A stretch of 27,511 bases of DNA. Origin: JBALVT01 sp047612385. Lineage in GTDB: Bacteria > Pseudomonadota > Gammaproteobacteria > Pseudomonadales > Halieaceae. Positions 16,993-24,772 of the stretch are shown piece by piece. Position 1 is the stretch's first letter; every line of letters begins with the position of its first letter. The notes below the pieces were generated by a model. It was not told the DNA's origin, made no database searches, and was given only the letters and a program-made list of their open reading frames with translations. A program made the position numbers and the translations under genes. Where the stretch lies: positions 1-27,511 of the forward strand of contig JBLGAR010000063.1 of NCBI GenBank assembly GCA_047612385.1. Reading direction: 5' to 3'.

Positions 16993-17331
16993 TTAAAGTG
17001 CGTCTTCGCCGGTTTCACCGGTGCGAATTCTAATGCTCTGCTCGAGAGCGCTCACAAAGATTTTCCCATCGCCAATTTTTCCCGTGTTGGCCGCTCCACA
17101 TATGGCTTCGATGGCGGGCTCAACCATGGCGCTACTGACGGCCATCTGAACCTTGATTTTGGGCTGGAATTCGACCACGTATTCGGCACCGCGGTAGAGC
17201 TCTGTGTGCCCTTTCTGCCGACCGTAGCCTTTAACTTCCTCCACCGTCATGCCGTGAATTCCGATTTGTTGGAGTGCATCGCGAACATCATCAAGCTTGA
17301 ACGGCTTGATGATCGCTGTAATCATCTTCAT
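16993..17331 (-). CDS. glnK: nitrogen regulatory protein PII (GlnK)
   Basis: This 112-residue trimeric PII protein senses ATP/ADP, 2-oxoglutarate and glutamine status and gates AmtB. The uridylylation site Tyr51 lies in the T-loop TELYRGAEY; the 2-oxoglutarate and ATP contacts are in KPFKLDDVRDAL, EVKGYGRQKGH and TGKIGDGKIFV; the C-terminal loop RIRTGETGEDAL is complete. Position upstream of amtB marks it as GlnK rather than GlnB. A perfect TATAAT lies about 60 bp upstream on the minus strand. I looked for the sigma54 GG-N10-GC pattern expected for an NtrC-controlled glnK promoter and found no convincing one. Confidence 0.95.
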   Translation of the reverse strand: MKMITAIIKPFKLDDVRDALQQIGIHGMTVEEVKGYGRQKGHTELYRGAEYVVEFQPKIKVQMAVSSAMVEPAIEAICGAANTGKIGDGKIFVSALEQSIRIRTGETGEDAL

Positions 17332-17391
17332 TGAGAGGTTCCTCTTGGAATGCGCAAGCGTCTAAAGACTTTCATTGCACTTGGCGCTGTT

Positions 17392-17397
17392 ATTATA
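17392..17397 (-). promoter_or_regulatory. candidate -10 element upstream of glnK
   Basis: The minus strand reads TATAAT, a perfect -10 hexamer, about 60 bp before the glnK start; the hexamer 17 bp upstream matches the -35 consensus at only 2/6 positions, so an activator may be needed if this is used. Confidence 0.3.
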
Positions 17398-17627
17398 ATG
17401 TGCGATCGATACGGTGCTCGTTCGCGTGAAATCGAAAGAGTGGATCCTGCCACAAAGCGAGAAGAACGTTAAGTAGCTGCAGTCAGAAATTTTGATTTTA
17501 GAACGAGAAACACGATCGGGATAAAGATTGACCATTTTCTGCCCACCTAGCTCGATTACGGGAAAAGGTGCTCTTTCACGCCGATCGATTACAATGCGCA
17601 TGTAATGCAATCAAGGACCGTACACCT

Positions 17628-19037
17628 ATGCTTCACCGCTTAAGCTCTCTATTAACAGCCCCCATCTGCCTTCTGGCATTGACGGCAACGGCTGCTACCT
17701 TCGCCGATAATACGCCTGCAAGTGACGCTCGCCAGGTCATCCTAATCATCGGCGATGGCATGGATGACCAGCAAATAAGCATTGCCCGAAACTATCTGGT
17801 CGGAGCCGCCGGGCGTCTGATTTTGGATGACTTACCCCTGCGCTCAAGCTCACAGGTGTTAACGGTGGAAGACAAAGCCGACGGAAAACCTGTTTATGTC
17901 TCCGACTCTGCCAATTCAGCCACTTCCATGGCAACGGGAATCGTCACCAGCCGCGGCAGGATAGCCACGACCCCCGGCAGTGATACGGACGTTACCACTA
18001 TCATGGAAATGGCCAACACAGCAGGTTTCAAAACAGGGATCGTTACTACCGCCAGCGTTACAGATGCAACGCCCGCTGCTTTCGCCTCACACATTAGCTT
18101 CCGCCTATGTGAAAACCCCACACTGATGGAGGAAATAAGTTACTACGGGGTGGATCTTGGCGAATGCAAAGTCGATTTAAAATCCAATGGCGGCCCCGGC
18201 TCAATCTCAGTACAGCTGGCTGAATCTTTCTTGGATGTGATCCTGGGAGGTGGCGGCAAACACTTCGCGGTGAATACCCGCGAAGACAGCCTCACAGTAC
18301 TTCAACTGGCGCAAAACAAGGGGTTTAGTACGATAACGTCCACCGCCGAGCTCCTGCAGGCAGATCCTGATCAACGCCTGCTCGGTTTGTTCGCCGACAG
18401 CACGCTCCCTGTTCGACTCATGGGAGAAAGCGGTCGCAGCGCCGAGCTGCCCTCCCCCTCTTTGCTAAATCGACTCAGCAAATATCTAGGCAGCGTAGAC
18501 AGACCTGAGCCTATGACGTGCGAGCCCAACCCGGAATTCGCTGCGGTACCTTCCCTCCAACAAATGACAGACGCAGCCCTATCCAATCTTTCTCACAACA
18601 ACAGTCGCGGATTTTTCCTGATGATTGAGTCTGCTTCGATAGACAAACAGTCCCATGAACGCAACGCCTGTGGATCAATAGGCGAGGTAGAACAACTCGA
18701 AGAGGCTCTGGCCAGTGCACTCGCCTTTGCACAGAGCAACCCCAACACATTGATACTGGTTACGGCCGATCACGCGCAGGCCGCGCAGATGATACCTGAT
18801 GATAGTTTTTACGCAGACTTCCCGTTACCCATTTTTTCTCCGGGCAAAATCGTCCGGATCAAAACGCCGGAGGGTGCGATAATGGCGGTTAACTATGCGA
18901 CCTCGAACTTCGAGATGGAGGAACACACCGGGGCGAGTGTTCCTTTGTATGGCAATTCACAGAGCCTGGGACGGGTCCCATCGTTCGTACAGCAAAGCGA
19001 GCTATTCAATATCACCAGAGATTATCTGGGGCTTTAG
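17628..19037 (+). CDS. alkaline phosphatase, exported
   Basis: This 469-residue alkaline phosphatase superfamily enzyme has a signal peptide (MLHRLSSLLTAPICLLALTA, cleavage probably around residues 23-26), so it acts in the periplasm or outside. Metal and catalytic motifs are IGDGMDDQQ (41-48), SDSANSATSMATG (92-104) with nucleophile Ser94, IESASIDKQSHERNA for metal binding, TADHAQAAQM and EEHTGASVPLYG. The GDGMD variant (GDGMG is common) is slightly unusual. The start at 17628 is chosen because it begins the signal peptide and is preceded by AAGGA; the open frame reaches 17568 without support. The stop overlaps that of convergent gspB by 4 bp. No clear Pho box was found in the 296-bp gap to glnK. 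Substrate preference is not visible. Confidence 0.9.
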   Translation: MLHRLSSLLTAPICLLALTATAATFADNTPASDARQVILIIGDGMDDQQISIARNYLVGAAGRLILDDLPLRSSSQVLTVEDKADGKPVYVSDSANSATSMATGIVTSRGRIATTPGSDTDVTTIMEMANTAGFKTGIVTTASVTDATPAAFASHISFRLCENPTLMEEISYYGVDLGECKVDLKSNGGPGSISVQLAESFLDVILGGGGKHFAVNTREDSLTVLQLAQNKGFSTITSTAELLQADPDQRLLGLFADSTLPVRLMGESGRSAELPSPSLLNRLSKYLGSVDRPEPMTCEPNPEFAAVPSLQQMTDAALSNLSHNNSRGFFLMIESASIDKQSHERNACGSIGEVEQLEEALASALAFAQSNPNTLILVTADHAQAAQMIPDDSFYADFPLPIFSPGKIVRIKTPEGAIMAVNYATSNFEMEEHTGASVPLYGNSQSLGRVPSFVQQSELFNITRDYLGL

Positions 19038-19837
19038 AAATTAACCCAGCTATTGAGGGCTCGCAAGCGGAATTGCTGTCCTCGAAAATCAAGAACGATA
19101 GAATCGGGTAAAATCTCCTCCAGCTTGACGCCGCCGGAAACCATATCACCGACCCGCAGGGTTTGACCATTAAGGATGACGTACGACTCCCCAGGCTTGG
19201 TGGAATAGTCGTGGTGTCGATACATCATGGTTGGAATGTCATCCTTAAATTGCTGTGATACGTCAGCAATAAACGGCGCAGGATGATCCGCCAGCCTAGA
19301 GGTTTTCAATGCCTCCTCCGTTTTTGCCAGCACCTCCTCGATATCGATGGCACGCTCCGAACGCTCCACAAGGAGTTCTTCTTTGTTTTCGGCATCCTCT
19401 GTATTTTGAGCCGGCTGGGGCGTCGGTATCGGAACAACTTCACCCGACGGCGCTTGCTCCGCGTAAAGTGCATCAACGGCCGGGTCTGAAAAAACCGCAT
19501 CAGCAGGAACCAATTCCTCCGGTTTTATGACTCCAATCTCTTCACGTTTTGGTGGTGGAACCTCACGCACAGGCGGAGGCTTGACAAGCGAACGCGTCTG
19601 CTTTTCATCGAGTACAACCGCTACAGGCGCAGGCGTTTGCTCAGCTGTGAATTTATCGACAAGCAACCATGAGATCACAAGCAAGGCGATGAATATTGCG
19701 ACCCAGGGTAATACAGCTAACCACTTCCTATTCCGGTCGAGCTCATCCACATAAGCCGGTGTGTCCAGCACTGGATTGTTCGAGTCGGCCTGGCGCTCCT
19801 TCGCAGAGCGATTCAGCGCTTCAAGAATCAGCGACAT
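19034..19837 (-). CDS. gspB: type II secretion assembly protein GspB/ExeB-like
   Basis: This 267-residue inner-membrane protein works with GspA to help the type II secretion secretin insert through the peptidoglycan. It starts MSLILEALNRSAKERQ, a very characteristic cytoplasmic beginning, has one TM helix near 38-62 (KWLAVLPWVAIFIALLVISW), a long Pro/Glu-rich periplasmic linker and the conserved T2SSB C-terminal domain (about 205-267) ending LNSWVNF. The gspA stop is 35 bp upstream, giving a gspA-gspB operon. No other T2SS gene is in the window, as is common since gspAB often sits apart. Its stop overlaps the convergent alkaline phosphatase stop by 4 bp. Confidence 0.9.
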   Translation of the reverse strand: MSLILEALNRSAKERQADSNNPVLDTPAYVDELDRNRKWLAVLPWVAIFIALLVISWLLVDKFTAEQTPAPVAVVLDEKQTRSLVKPPPVREVPPPKREEIGVIKPEELVPADAVFSDPAVDALYAEQAPSGEVVPIPTPQPAQNTEDAENKEELLVERSERAIDIEEVLAKTEEALKTSRLADHPAPFIADVSQQFKDDIPTMMYRHHDYSTKPGESYVILNGQTLRVGDMVSGGVKLEEILPDSIVLDFRGQQFRLRALNSWVNF

Positions 19838-19872
19838 AGTCGAATTAATCCCAAACTAGTTTTCATCACACG

Positions 19873-21567
19873 CTATTCCGGCCGGATTTCTTGGATTGCA
19901 GTTTCCAGGCGCGCTCGCGCCGCCTGGGCAGTCAAATCGATACCAAGTTGCTCATTCAGTTTTAACAGGGTTCTAACTCCGATAACGCCGTCGGCTTCGA
20001 GCTTATGTTCTTTTTGAAACAACATAACCCGTTCTTTCAAACGGTTGCTAAAGCGCTCGTTAGATAAAACGGCCTCTTGGCCATCCAATTGAGAAAACAT
20101 TCTGGCGATCTCGGTAACAACCGGATTGCGATCACCATACGCTAAGGGTTTAAGAAAGCCCGCTGGCCGATGCCACAAAAAGGCGAACTCGCCGCTCCAT
20201 AGTGGTCCAAGCTCTGCCAGGCTGACCAGAGCAACACCTGAGTCAGAGGATACATAGCCATCACTGCCCTCTATTCCCAGCAACAATACACTGGCGCCAA
20301 ACCGGTCCGGAGTCACCATTTTCAGTGCCAGTGGGCGATCATACTGCCACAGCTCTTCCCAGGTCTGAGCAACGCCCTCTACACAAGATATTCTCGCAGG
20401 GGTTTGCTCTACACAGGGATCAGTCTCAGAGACTGTCGGCGCCTCGAGAGCCCAAAGCCGCTCCAAAGCATTCTGCGGTGGAAGCAACCATGTTTCCCGC
20501 AGTGGCACTTCAGGGGCAACAGCGGGCAAAGGTTCTTCCGCCACAATTATCTCAGCCCGGACAGAACCGGAGTCATCGACACTGCCAGACCTGCCCACGA
20601 TTACCTCTTGGGATTGCGGGATTAATGGCTGCGCGCCAGGCTCCGGTGACAACCACTGCGTATAGGACCACACGCTCAGTCCCACTATCAGTAGCACTAG
20701 CAGCGAAACCGACGCAACAATCCATTTTGAGTCACTGCCTTGAGTTCCCCGCTCCTGCCCCATTACCTCTTTAGCCGCTACCTTGAGCATCGCCGAATCC
20801 GCTCGTTGACGATTGCGGCCGTATGCCCCCAGTAAAATTCGATCACACAAAACATTGACTAGCCTGGGAATCCCGCGCGTGCGCTTGAATATCCCGCGCA
20901 CTACTGACGCCGGAAATAGCTCCCGGCCTGGCGCCAATCCAGCAACGCTTAGCCTGTGCTTGATATATGCGGAGGTCTCTTGCAGGTTGAGCGGTTCCAA
21001 GTTGTAGCGGGCAGTAATACGTTGGTTTAACTGGCGGAGCTCAGGCCGATTGAGCAACTCCACCAATTCGGGCTGACCGATAAGAATGATCTGTAACAGT
21101 TTGCGCGTATTGGTCTCCAGATTAGTCAGTAGGCGAATCTGCTCCAGTACGTCAAAGTCCAGGTGCTGGGCCTCGTCGATCATTAAGACGGTACTGCGGC
21201 CTTGTCGATGATTTTCCAGCAGATAGGCATGAAGCTTGTCAGTTAGCGTTTTGAGGGTTGGGTTGTGTGAGTCGTACTCAATATTTAGTTCATCGCATGC
21301 CGTGGCAAGAAGTTCCATGGCATTGAGTGCCGGGTTCAGGATAATCGCGATATCGGTATCCTGAGGTAGCTGCTCAAGCAGGCAGCGGTTGATCGTCGTT
21401 TTACCGGTCCCCACTTCTCCGGTCAGCAATATAAAGCCGCCACCGGCGCCCACTCCATACAACAAGTGGGCCAGGGCGTCTCGATGTCGAGCGCTCATAA
21501 ACAAATAGCGGGGATTTACCGCAATCGAGAATGGAGCGTCGTTGAGGCCGAAATACTGATGGTACAT
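19873..21567 (-). CDS. gspA: type II secretion AAA ATPase GspA/ExeA-like
   Basis: This 564-residue protein is an ExeA-type AAA ATPase that remodels or binds peptidoglycan for secretin assembly. It begins MYHQYFGLNDAPFSIAVNPR, typical for the family. Walker A is GEVGTGKTT (50-58), Walker B VLMIDEAQ (127-134), then a winged lid with RGIPRLVNVLCDRILLGAYG. A TM helix lies near 283-307 (WIVASVSLLVLLIVGLSVWSY), followed by a periplasmic region whose end carries a peptidoglycan-binding repeat (VMLFQKEHKLEADGVIGVRT). The size is close to Aeromonas ExeA (547). It is transcribed first in the gspA-gspB pair and is divergent from the AsmA-like gene across 169 bp. It is intact. Confidence 0.92.
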   Translation of the reverse strand: MYHQYFGLNDAPFSIAVNPRYLFMSARHRDALAHLLYGVGAGGGFILLTGEVGTGKTTINRCLLEQLPQDTDIAIILNPALNAMELLATACDELNIEYDSHNPTLKTLTDKLHAYLLENHRQGRSTVLMIDEAQHLDFDVLEQIRLLTNLETNTRKLLQIILIGQPELVELLNRPELRQLNQRITARYNLEPLNLQETSAYIKHRLSVAGLAPGRELFPASVVRGIFKRTRGIPRLVNVLCDRILLGAYGRNRQRADSAMLKVAAKEVMGQERGTQGSDSKWIVASVSLLVLLIVGLSVWSYTQWLSPEPGAQPLIPQSQEVIVGRSGSVDDSGSVRAEIIVAEEPLPAVAPEVPLRETWLLPPQNALERLWALEAPTVSETDPCVEQTPARISCVEGVAQTWEELWQYDRPLALKMVTPDRFGASVLLLGIEGSDGYVSSDSGVALVSLAELGPLWSGEFAFLWHRPAGFLKPLAYGDRNPVVTEIARMFSQLDGQEAVLSNERFSNRLKERVMLFQKEHKLEADGVIGVRTLLKLNEQLGIDLTAQAARARLETAIQEIRPE

Positions 21568-21736
21568 GTGATCTTGTACTTCTGGGCACGTGATCGAAGC
21601 CTAACATTATGCCCAAGCCGAGTGAGCAATACTACGGTTCAAAAAAGGCTAGACAAACACAATAGTTGCCCTGTCCTGGCTTTAACGTTAGTTTGATTGG
21701 TCTCATCAGGCAATTACAACTCAAAGGCTAAAAATC

Positions 21737-22513
21737 ATGAAAGCAGTCAAAATTATCGGCGGTATCGTATTGGTTCTGATCGCCGTTGTCGGCATCGGTG
21801 GGTACTTCCTGTGGAGCAATCTGGACGCGCTTGTTAAGGACATGATTGAGGATGTGGCCAGCGATGTAACGCAGACCGCGGTGCGCCTGGACAGCGTTGA
21901 GCTAGATCTCACCACTGGCAGGGGACAGCTGAATGGCCTAACCATCAAAAACCCCGACGGTTACACTAGCGAATACGCCCTTAAGCTCGAGACTGTTGTG
22001 GTTGAGATCGATCCCTCTAGCCTGCGCGATCCCGTCATTGTCATTTCCCAGGTTAAGATCGCAGGCGCAAAGCTAATAGCCGAGCAAAAAGGCAAGAACA
22101 CCAATCTGGGAGAGCTACTGAAGAATATGGAGCAGGGTTCGGGTGGGACAGAACCTGCAGCAACTGAAGAACCTTCCTCGAAGGAAGTACGCTTGATGCT
22201 GAAGGAATTCGCTTTCGTCGACACCAAAGCCACGGTGATTTCAGAGCTTACAGAAACTCAATCAATCGACATTCCCGATATACGCCAGAGCAACATCGGT
22301 GATACCAAGACGGGCCTAACGCCGGACCAGCTAGCTCAGACGCTGCTGCGCAATATTGTAAACAAGGTACAAAAATCCGTTACGCGCTACCTTCGAGATC
22401 TCGGTGTCGACGCGGTTGAGAAGAAGTTAACAGAACAGTTGAAAGGGAAATTAAGTGCGGACGATATGTCCAAGGTCGAGGGGCTGAAAAATCTGTTCAA
22501 GCGAGATAAGTAG
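21737..22513 (+). CDS. AsmA-like membrane-anchored periplasmic protein
   Basis: The 258-residue product has an N-terminal TM anchor (residues 5-27, IIGGIVLVLIAVVGIGGYFLW) followed by a segment resembling the start of AsmA-family proteins (AVRLDSVELDLTTGRGQLNGLTIKNP...), where beta strands describe lipid-handling or outer-membrane quality roles. After about residue 120 a linker rich in Gly, Thr and Glu appears and the last 60 residues are predicted helical and charged. It is far shorter than AsmA (about 600), so it is a small relative of unknown function. A start with AAAGG upstream is plausible. It stands alone, divergent from gspA and convergent with the small repeat protein. Confidence 0.72.
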   Translation: MKAVKIIGGIVLVLIAVVGIGGYFLWSNLDALVKDMIEDVASDVTQTAVRLDSVELDLTTGRGQLNGLTIKNPDGYTSEYALKLETVVVEIDPSSLRDPVIVISQVKIAGAKLIAEQKGKNTNLGELLKNMEQGSGGTEPAATEEPSSKEVRLMLKEFAFVDTKATVISELTETQSIDIPDIRQSNIGDTKTGLTPDQLAQTLLRNIVNKVQKSVTRYLRDLGVDAVEKKLTEQLKGKLSADDMSKVEGLKNLFKRDK

Positions 22514-22581
22514 CGCAGATGTAAAGTGCCCGGGTGAACATTGGCAGTCGATGCAAAAGGTCACACGGGTACGATCTTTAA

Positions 22582-22836
22582 TTACTGCGTCAGCGCCTCA
22601 CCCATTTTTTTAAGGTCGACCGCTTCCTTTGCTTTTTCGGTATCCACTGCATCGACCACCTTTTCCATATCCACGCCATCGGTGCTCACGGCCTTGGTCA
22701 GTTTGCCTGTATCAACCGCTGCTGCGGCTTTATCTGTATCCACTGCCTCAGCTAATTTCCCGAGGTCTTGAGCCGAAATTGCGCCGGCAAGGGGTAGAGA
22801 AACAGCGATCGCCAAAAGTGTGTTTCCAATTTTCAT
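22582..22836 (-). CDS. small secreted protein with nine-residue AVDT repeats
   Basis: I do not recognise this 84-residue protein. A clear signal peptide (MKIGNTLLAIAVSLPLAGAISA) leaves a mature chain of about 62 residues made of roughly five degenerate repeats of the pattern AVDTxKxxx: AVDTDKAAA, AVDTGKLTK, AVSTDGVDMEKVVD, AVDTEKAKE and AVDLKKMGE. The mature part is Ala-, Asp- and Lys-rich, with no cysteine or aromatic residue, and is probably helical or disordered. GGAG lies just upstream of the ATG. A perfect hairpin sits 53 bp upstream in the probable leader. A coding assignment is supported by the signal peptide and regular codon use. Function unknown. Confidence 0.72.
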   Translation of the reverse strand: MKIGNTLLAIAVSLPLAGAISAQDLGKLAEAVDTDKAAAAVDTGKLTKAVSTDGVDMEKVVDAVDTEKAKEAVDLKKMGEALTQ

Positions 22837-22888
22837 AGTAGAGCTCCAAGGTTGCAGTCAATGGCCCGCACCGGGGCGTGCCAATGAC

Positions 22889-22909
22889 GAGGACCTGAAA
22901 TAGGTCCTC
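22889..22909. repeat. perfect 8-bp inverted repeat (hairpin) upstream of the AVDT-repeat gene
   Basis: Arms GAGGACCT (22889-22896) and AGGTCCTC (22902-22909) are perfectly complementary around a 5-base loop. No T tract follows on either strand, so it is not a standard terminator. It may be an RNA structure in the leader of the minus-strand gene or a protein-binding site. Confidence 0.6.
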
Positions 22910-22999
22910 TGATTTCCGGCAATAGTGTAGACCTTTTCCACAGAATTTCCTGTCTACCCCTCAAGTATTTTTCTCATATCTAACGACTTTCCAGGGATA

Positions 23000-23021
23000 T
23001 TCAGCTTTCGTTCAGCTTCGC
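23000..23021 (+). repeat. TTCAGC direct repeat, 11-bp period
   Basis: TTCAGCTTTCG (23000-23010) is followed immediately by TTCAGCTTCGC (23011-23021), giving two half-sites exactly one helical turn apart, about 70 bp before the 64-residue gene. This spacing is typical of OmpR-family response regulator sites, but the identity of any regulator is unknown. A TACTAT hexamer follows at 23027-23032. Confidence 0.4.
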
Positions 23022-23087
23022 TTGCGTACTATCTCATAACACCAGTAACACAGTGCGGACAGTACTCACACACAAAGGACACAGGGT

Positions 23088-23282
23088 ATGAAGACGGGGA
23101 TCGACTTGAGCTTGGAAGAAATAGGAGCCTTGGAACAATTGATGCAAAAAGCAAGCGTGACTCTGCAACAGGCAGTGAACAACGGCTATCGCCCGGAGTT
23201 TTCACAGGATCTGGAGTTATACGCTGGCATTCGCAAGAAACTGGGGAGGAAACCTGAAGTAAATCATCACCGACCCGCGTGA
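23088..23282 (+). CDS. small conserved-looking protein, unknown (64 aa)
   Basis: I do not recognise this 64-residue protein. It is soluble, starts MKTGIDLSLEEIGALEQLMQKASVTL and is predicted mainly helical, with an amphipathic first helix (about 8-32) and a second from Glu37 to Lys53, ending in a basic, His/Arg-rich tail. AAAGGACACAGGGT provides a ribosome binding site before the ATG, and a direct-repeat candidate operator lies upstream. It is convergent with mscL across a 117-bp gap in which I see no other feature. Coding is likely but not certain. Confidence 0.58.
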   Translation: MKTGIDLSLEEIGALEQLMQKASVTLQQAVNNGYRPEFSQDLELYAGIRKKLGRKPEVNHHRPA

Positions 23283-23399
23283 TAGACCCTTCAAAACCCG
23301 CAAAGGCAGTGCACCGCAGGCTCTACGACATTATTGAGTCATCGAAAAAATTACGCTCTAGGCGCTGACTTGGCAGCGTTCAGACAGTTCACAGTTATA

Positions 23400-23849
23400 T
23401 CAGCTGGCCGCAACATCAGCGGTACAATTAGGGCATTTCGTTGCTTTGAGCGAAATACTGCTGCAACAGAACTCACAGTCCTTAGTCGTCACTTCTTCGG
23501 GCTCTTCATCTGCCTGCATTTTGTTAATGCTTTGGATCAATAAAAATACGGCAAAGGCAACAATCAGAAAACTGATGATAGCGTTAATGAATATCCCGTA
23601 GCCTATAGTCACCGCACCTGCTTCTTGAGCCATCGCCATAGTTGAATACGGCCCGGCTACAGCGCCTTCTTTGAGCGTCACAAACAAATCGGAGAAATCG
23701 ACGCCGCCGAGCAGCAAGCCGACAGGAGGCATAATCACATCAGAAACCAGGCTCTTCACAATAGTCCCAAATGCACCACCGATGATAATACCGACAGCCA
23801 TATCGACCACATTTCCGCGCATCGCGAACTTCTTAAATTCACCTAACAT
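23400..23849 (-). CDS. mscL: large-conductance mechanosensitive channel MscL with C-terminal zinc ribbon
   Basis: MscL forms a pentameric inner-membrane channel that opens under extreme osmotic downshock. The 149-residue protein starts MLGEFKKFAMRGNVVDMAVG, with TM1 (about 16-45, containing IIIGGAFGTIVKSLV), the periplasmic loop, and TM2 (about 82-106, IFINAIISFLIVAFAVFLL). In place of the usual C-terminal amphipathic bundle end, the tail holds Cys125-x2-Cys128 and Cys139-x2-Cys142 (with an extra Cys129), a zinc-ribbon pattern seen in some MscL proteins. It is about 13 residues longer than E. coli MscL (136). Upstream spacing to the nuclease gene is 173 bp. The channel identity is firm. Confidence 0.94.
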   Translation of the reverse strand: MLGEFKKFAMRGNVVDMAVGIIIGGAFGTIVKSLVSDVIMPPVGLLLGGVDFSDLFVTLKEGAVAGPYSTMAMAQEAGAVTIGYGIFINAIISFLIVAFAVFLLIQSINKMQADEEPEEVTTKDCEFCCSSISLKATKCPNCTADVAAS

Positions 23850-24022
23850 ACGTTTTTCCTTTTGTTATTTGTATGGAAAATATAGATTCAGGAGTCAATT
23901 CGAGAATCAGAATTGGCTCTTATCATAGTCCAATTACTTACAATTGCACAGCTAGCCACGATCCTTTTACAATGTGCTAAGCACCCCACAACCCTTTTTG
24001 GGGCGTCGTCAACCTCTAGGGT

Positions 24023-24682
24023 TTATGGTCGCTTACCGCGCCGCCAATCCCAGGGAGGAACCGGGTTAGCGCCCGACCACAGGCCCAATTTGTTGAGTTT
24101 GGCAAACTGCTCGGCAGCCTTTAGTTCACGATTTGCCGATGCATAATGCCGATACCACCAAGCGTGACCGTTTTTAACCATCTCGAGATTAATATTAGTC
24201 TCATTCCAATACACGATCCCCACGGTTCGTCCGAGACGATCCACATCTTTGACCAAGATGCCCACGGTTTCATCGGCCAGAAGCTCCTTTAAGGCAACGG
24301 AGGCGGCGCTGCCGTGGGGCTGGTCGTACTCGGGAGTATCAATGCCATAGAAACGAATGCTGTGTTGTTGTTTGTTGGCATCCAGAACAGAAATTGTATC
24401 GCCATCAGCGACTCGCACTACGCGACCCGTTAAGTCGAACCGAGTGGGAACACCCTCTTTAGGCAGCAGATCATTGAGTTTCTGCGCTCCCTGGCGCCAA
24501 CCCGCTTCTGGCCGGGCAATATATTCTTTAGCCCTGGACTGTGCCCGGTGGTAGGCGTCTGAGACTTGCTCAAGTGAGCTAGGCAGCCCGTATTGATAAA
24601 CGCAAAAAACGAGCACAGCAAGCATGGCAACACCGGCTCGCTTTAGCCTCGCGCCTGATTTCGAATTACTTTTTTTTAGCAC
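24023..24682 (-). CDS. staphylococcal nuclease-like (SNase) exported or anchored nuclease
   Basis: The 219-residue product begins with a basic stretch and a hydrophobic helix (residues 16-34, AGVAMLAVLVFCVYQYG), so it is anchored or secreted. The SNase domain covers about residues 82-210. Catalytic residues corresponding to S. aureus nuclease Arg35, Glu43 and Arg87 are Arg110 and Glu118 in RFYGIDTPE, and Arg152 in DRLGRTVG; the calcium ligands are in VADGDTI and GIDTPE. It should cut DNA or RNA without strong sequence preference outside the cytoplasm. The start is GTG with a weak ribosome site. A run of eight A residues lies just inside the start on the coding strand. The neighbouring 51-residue gene ends 90 bp upstream on the same strand. 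Confidence 0.88.
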   Translation of the reverse strand: MLKKSNSKSGARLKRAGVAMLAVLVFCVYQYGLPSSLEQVSDAYHRAQSRAKEYIARPEAGWRQGAQKLNDLLPKEGVPTRFDLTGRVVRVADGDTISVLDANKQQHSIRFYGIDTPEYDQPHGSAASVALKELLADETVGILVKDVDRLGRTVGIVYWNETNINLEMVKNGHAWWYRHYASANRELKAAEQFAKLNKLGLWSGANPVPPWDWRRGKRP

Positions 24683-24772
24683 TGGAAAAATGTCTGCCTA
24701 GACAACCGAGGATGCTGACACCTTGTTGACATAGGTGATTGGCGAGTGGATCAATGGCCAGACGCAATCAGT

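Noticed and set aside
17332..17627. Expected sigma54 promoter and NtrC sites before glnK, or a Pho box before the alkaline phosphatase
   Set aside because: I did not find the GG-N10-GC spacing or CTGTCAT direct repeats; only a -10-like TATAAT was seen.
21693..21720. TTGATT-N16-TACAAC as a promoter of the AsmA-like gene
   Set aside because: The start of transcription would fall inside or after the ribosome binding site, leaving a leader of about ten bases.
23975..24010. CCCC/GGGG stem after the SNase gene as a terminator
   Set aside because: Only four pairs with a long loop and no T run in the direction of the gene.
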